Shown here one piece after another: positions 6,801 to 7,593 of a stretch of DNA of 7,593 nucleotides; within the stretch, counting starts at the first letter, position 1; every line of letters begins with the position of its first letter. The notes beneath the pieces were generated by a model, which was not told the DNA's origin, searched no databases, and was given only the letters and a program-made list of their open reading frames with translations. Location of the stretch: the NCBI GenBank assembly GCA_945946715.1, contig CAMEWU010000108.1:1-7593 (forward strand), given 5' to 3'. The position numbers and the translations under genes are program-made. Source of the DNA: an uncultured Clostridium sp. GTDB lineage: Bacteria; Bacillota; Clostridia; Lachnospirales; Lachnospiraceae.

Positions 6801-6848
6801 AGCCTGTACTAAGACAAGGTCGGAGTGTCCACTATCCGAGCACCGGCT
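6801..6848 (-). promoter_or_regulatory. rpsO: Structured rpsO leader, possible S15 autoregulatory site
   Basis: In the transcript upstream of rpsO, TCGGA (6839-6835) pairs with TCCGA (6824-6820) around a 10-nt loop. AGCC (6848-6845) can pair with GGCT (6804-6801), closing a multi-branch structure. CC plus TGT (6819-6814) can pair with ACAGG (6807-6803), which shares its GG with the closing stem, so the last two helices compete. S15 of several bacteria represses its own mRNA through structured leaders, including three-way junctions. Assigning that role here is inference; I recognise no exact described class. Confidence 0.4.
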
Positions 6849-6865
6849 AAAATCACAACATTGCT

Positions 6866-6894
6866 ATAATAGCACAAACTCAGTAACTTGTAAA
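6866..6894 (-). promoter_or_regulatory. Candidate sigma-A promoter for rpsO
   Basis: On the minus strand, -35 TTTACA (6894-6889), 17-bp spacer, -10 TATTAT (6871-6866) preceded by TGC (extended -10). The expected start near 6859 gives a leader of about 85 nt. It begins 28 bp after the aroC stop codon, and no terminator hairpin was seen between, so some aroC readthrough into rpsO is likely. Confidence 0.7.
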
Positions 6895-6921
6895 CAACTT
6901 TTGCTTATGAAATCATCTTTC

Positions 6922-7593
6922 CTACTTATAAAATTCTACCATTTTATCTAATCTGCTGCACATATTTTCCATCAATCCATCCAAAAGTGTTAATGCAGTC
7001 ATTGCTTCCACTACTACCACTGCCCTTGGAACTATGATTGGATCATGCCGACCTTTAATAGATATCTGAATATCTTCTCCAACCTTATTCACTGTTGATT
7101 GCTCATGCAAAATAGATGGCGTTGGCTTAAATGCCGCCCGAATTACAATCGGTGAACCATCACTCATACCGCCCAGAATTCCACCTGCATGATTAGACAA
7201 CTTTTGGACGGTTCCATCCTTCATAACAAATCCATCGTTATTCTGTGAACCAATAGCTTTTGCAACCGCCATTCCATCTCCAATTTCGAATCCCTTTACT
7301 GCACCAATTGAAACAATCGCCTTTGCCAGATTTGCATCTAATTTATCAAATACGGTTTCTCCAATTCCTGTCGGCATTCCCGTCACGATACATTCTGCTA
7401 TTCCACCTACAGAATCATGTGCTTTCATCATTTCTTCGATATAAACTCCGGCTTTTTTTGCAGCCTCTGCATCGGGCATATTCAAACTGTTATTCATAAT
7501 TTCTGATGCATCAAACTGGCTATAATCAATTTCGATTGGTCCAATAGCCTTCGTATAGGTCAAAAGTTCAATGCCAAATTGTTTCAAAACCTT
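6922..7593 (-). CDS. aroC: Chorismate synthase, N-terminus beyond window edge
   Basis: Converts 5-enolpyruvylshikimate 3-phosphate to chorismate using reduced FMN, the last step of the shikimate pathway before aromatic amino acids and folate. The window shows 223 residues reading in from the right edge (KVLKQFGIELL...) and stopping with TAG at 6924-6922. The family is about 360-390 residues, so roughly 140-165 N-terminal residues lie outside. Recognised conserved blocks, numbered from the first visible residue: DSVGG near 60-64, GIGETVFDKLD (76-86), NHAGGILGGMSDG (134-146), FKPTPSI (155-161), and GRHDP with VPRAVVVVEAM (about 181-198), matching the C-terminal chorismate synthase signature. 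A TTG at 7587 is an internal Leu codon, not the start. The visible part is intact. Confidence 0.96.
   Translation of the reverse strand, partial: KVLKQFGIELLTYTKAIGPIEIDYSQFDASEIMNNSLNMPDAEAAKKAGVYIEEMMKAHDSVGGIAECIVTGMPTGIGETVFDKLDANLAKAIVSIGAVKGFEIGDGMAVAKAIGSQNNDGFVMKDGTVQKLSNHAGGILGGMSDGSPIVIRAAFKPTPSILHEQSTVNKVGEDIQISIKGRHDPIIVPRAVVVVEAMTALTLLDGLMENMCSRLDKMVEFYK

Noticed and set aside
6895..6921. Terminator for aroC
   Set aside because: No GC stem followed by a T-run is visible between the aroC stop and the rpsO promoter.
7585..7587. TTG as a start codon for the aroC fragment
   Set aside because: The same frame continues upstream to the window edge (KVL...), and chorismate synthase needs about 150 more N-terminal residues; the TTG is an internal Leu.
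1..7593. CRISPR arrays, insertion sequences, tRNA or rRNA genes
   Set aside because: No regularly spaced repeats, transposase-like frames, terminal inverted repeats with target duplications, or RNA-gene sequence were seen; nearly all bases belong to the six genes and short regulatory gaps.

Overview
The window is AT-rich DNA from what looks like an anaerobic Firmicute of the class Clostridia, probably Lachnospiraceae or Ruminococcaceae. The grounds are strong purine-rich Shine-Dalgarno sites (AAGGAGG type), low-GC codon use, AroC, S15 and PNPase of Firmicutes type, and a GH94 phosphorylase of a kind I associate with gut and rumen clostridia. The taxonomic call is inference from composition and protein character, not from a database match.

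Layout, read along the minus strand from right to left: the C-terminal part of chorismate synthase aroC (6922-7593, cut by the right edge); rpsO (ribosomal protein S15, 6508-6774) with its own promoter and a foldable leader; pnp (polynucleotide phosphorylase, 2275-4356) with its own promoter and a long leader hairpin; and a GH94 glycoside phosphorylase (1-2155, C-terminus cut by the left edge). The widely conserved rpsO-pnp neighbourhood is split by two genes on the plus strand: a 67-residue phasin-like helical protein (4638-4841) and, 20 bp later, a 529-residue ABC1/UbiB (AarF-type) atypical kinase with two C-terminal membrane segments (4862-6451). These two almost certainly form an operon.

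The intergenic spaces are short and dense with signals, and no gap exceeds 300 bp. The 281-bp gap at 4357-4637 holds back-to-back promoters for pnp and the phasin-like gene plus the pnp leader hairpin. The gap between the kinase and rpsO is filled by a perfect 22-bp inverted repeat that can terminate both converging transcripts. The pnp terminator and the GH94 promoter share the same bases. All three minus-strand promoters I propose have an extended -10 (TGn upstream of the hexamer) and weak or moderate -35 boxes.

Functionally this is mostly housekeeping: aromatic amino-acid precursor synthesis, translation and RNA turnover, next to a carbohydrate phosphorylase and a membrane-associated kinase module of unknown role. 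I found no mobile element, CRISPR array, tRNA or rRNA. The points worth a second look are the kinase/phasin-like pair inserted between rpsO and pnp, the pnp leader hairpin, the rpsO leader, the fused terminator-promoter, and a Gln where characterised cellobiose phosphorylases carry a His in the phosphate-site loop of GH94.
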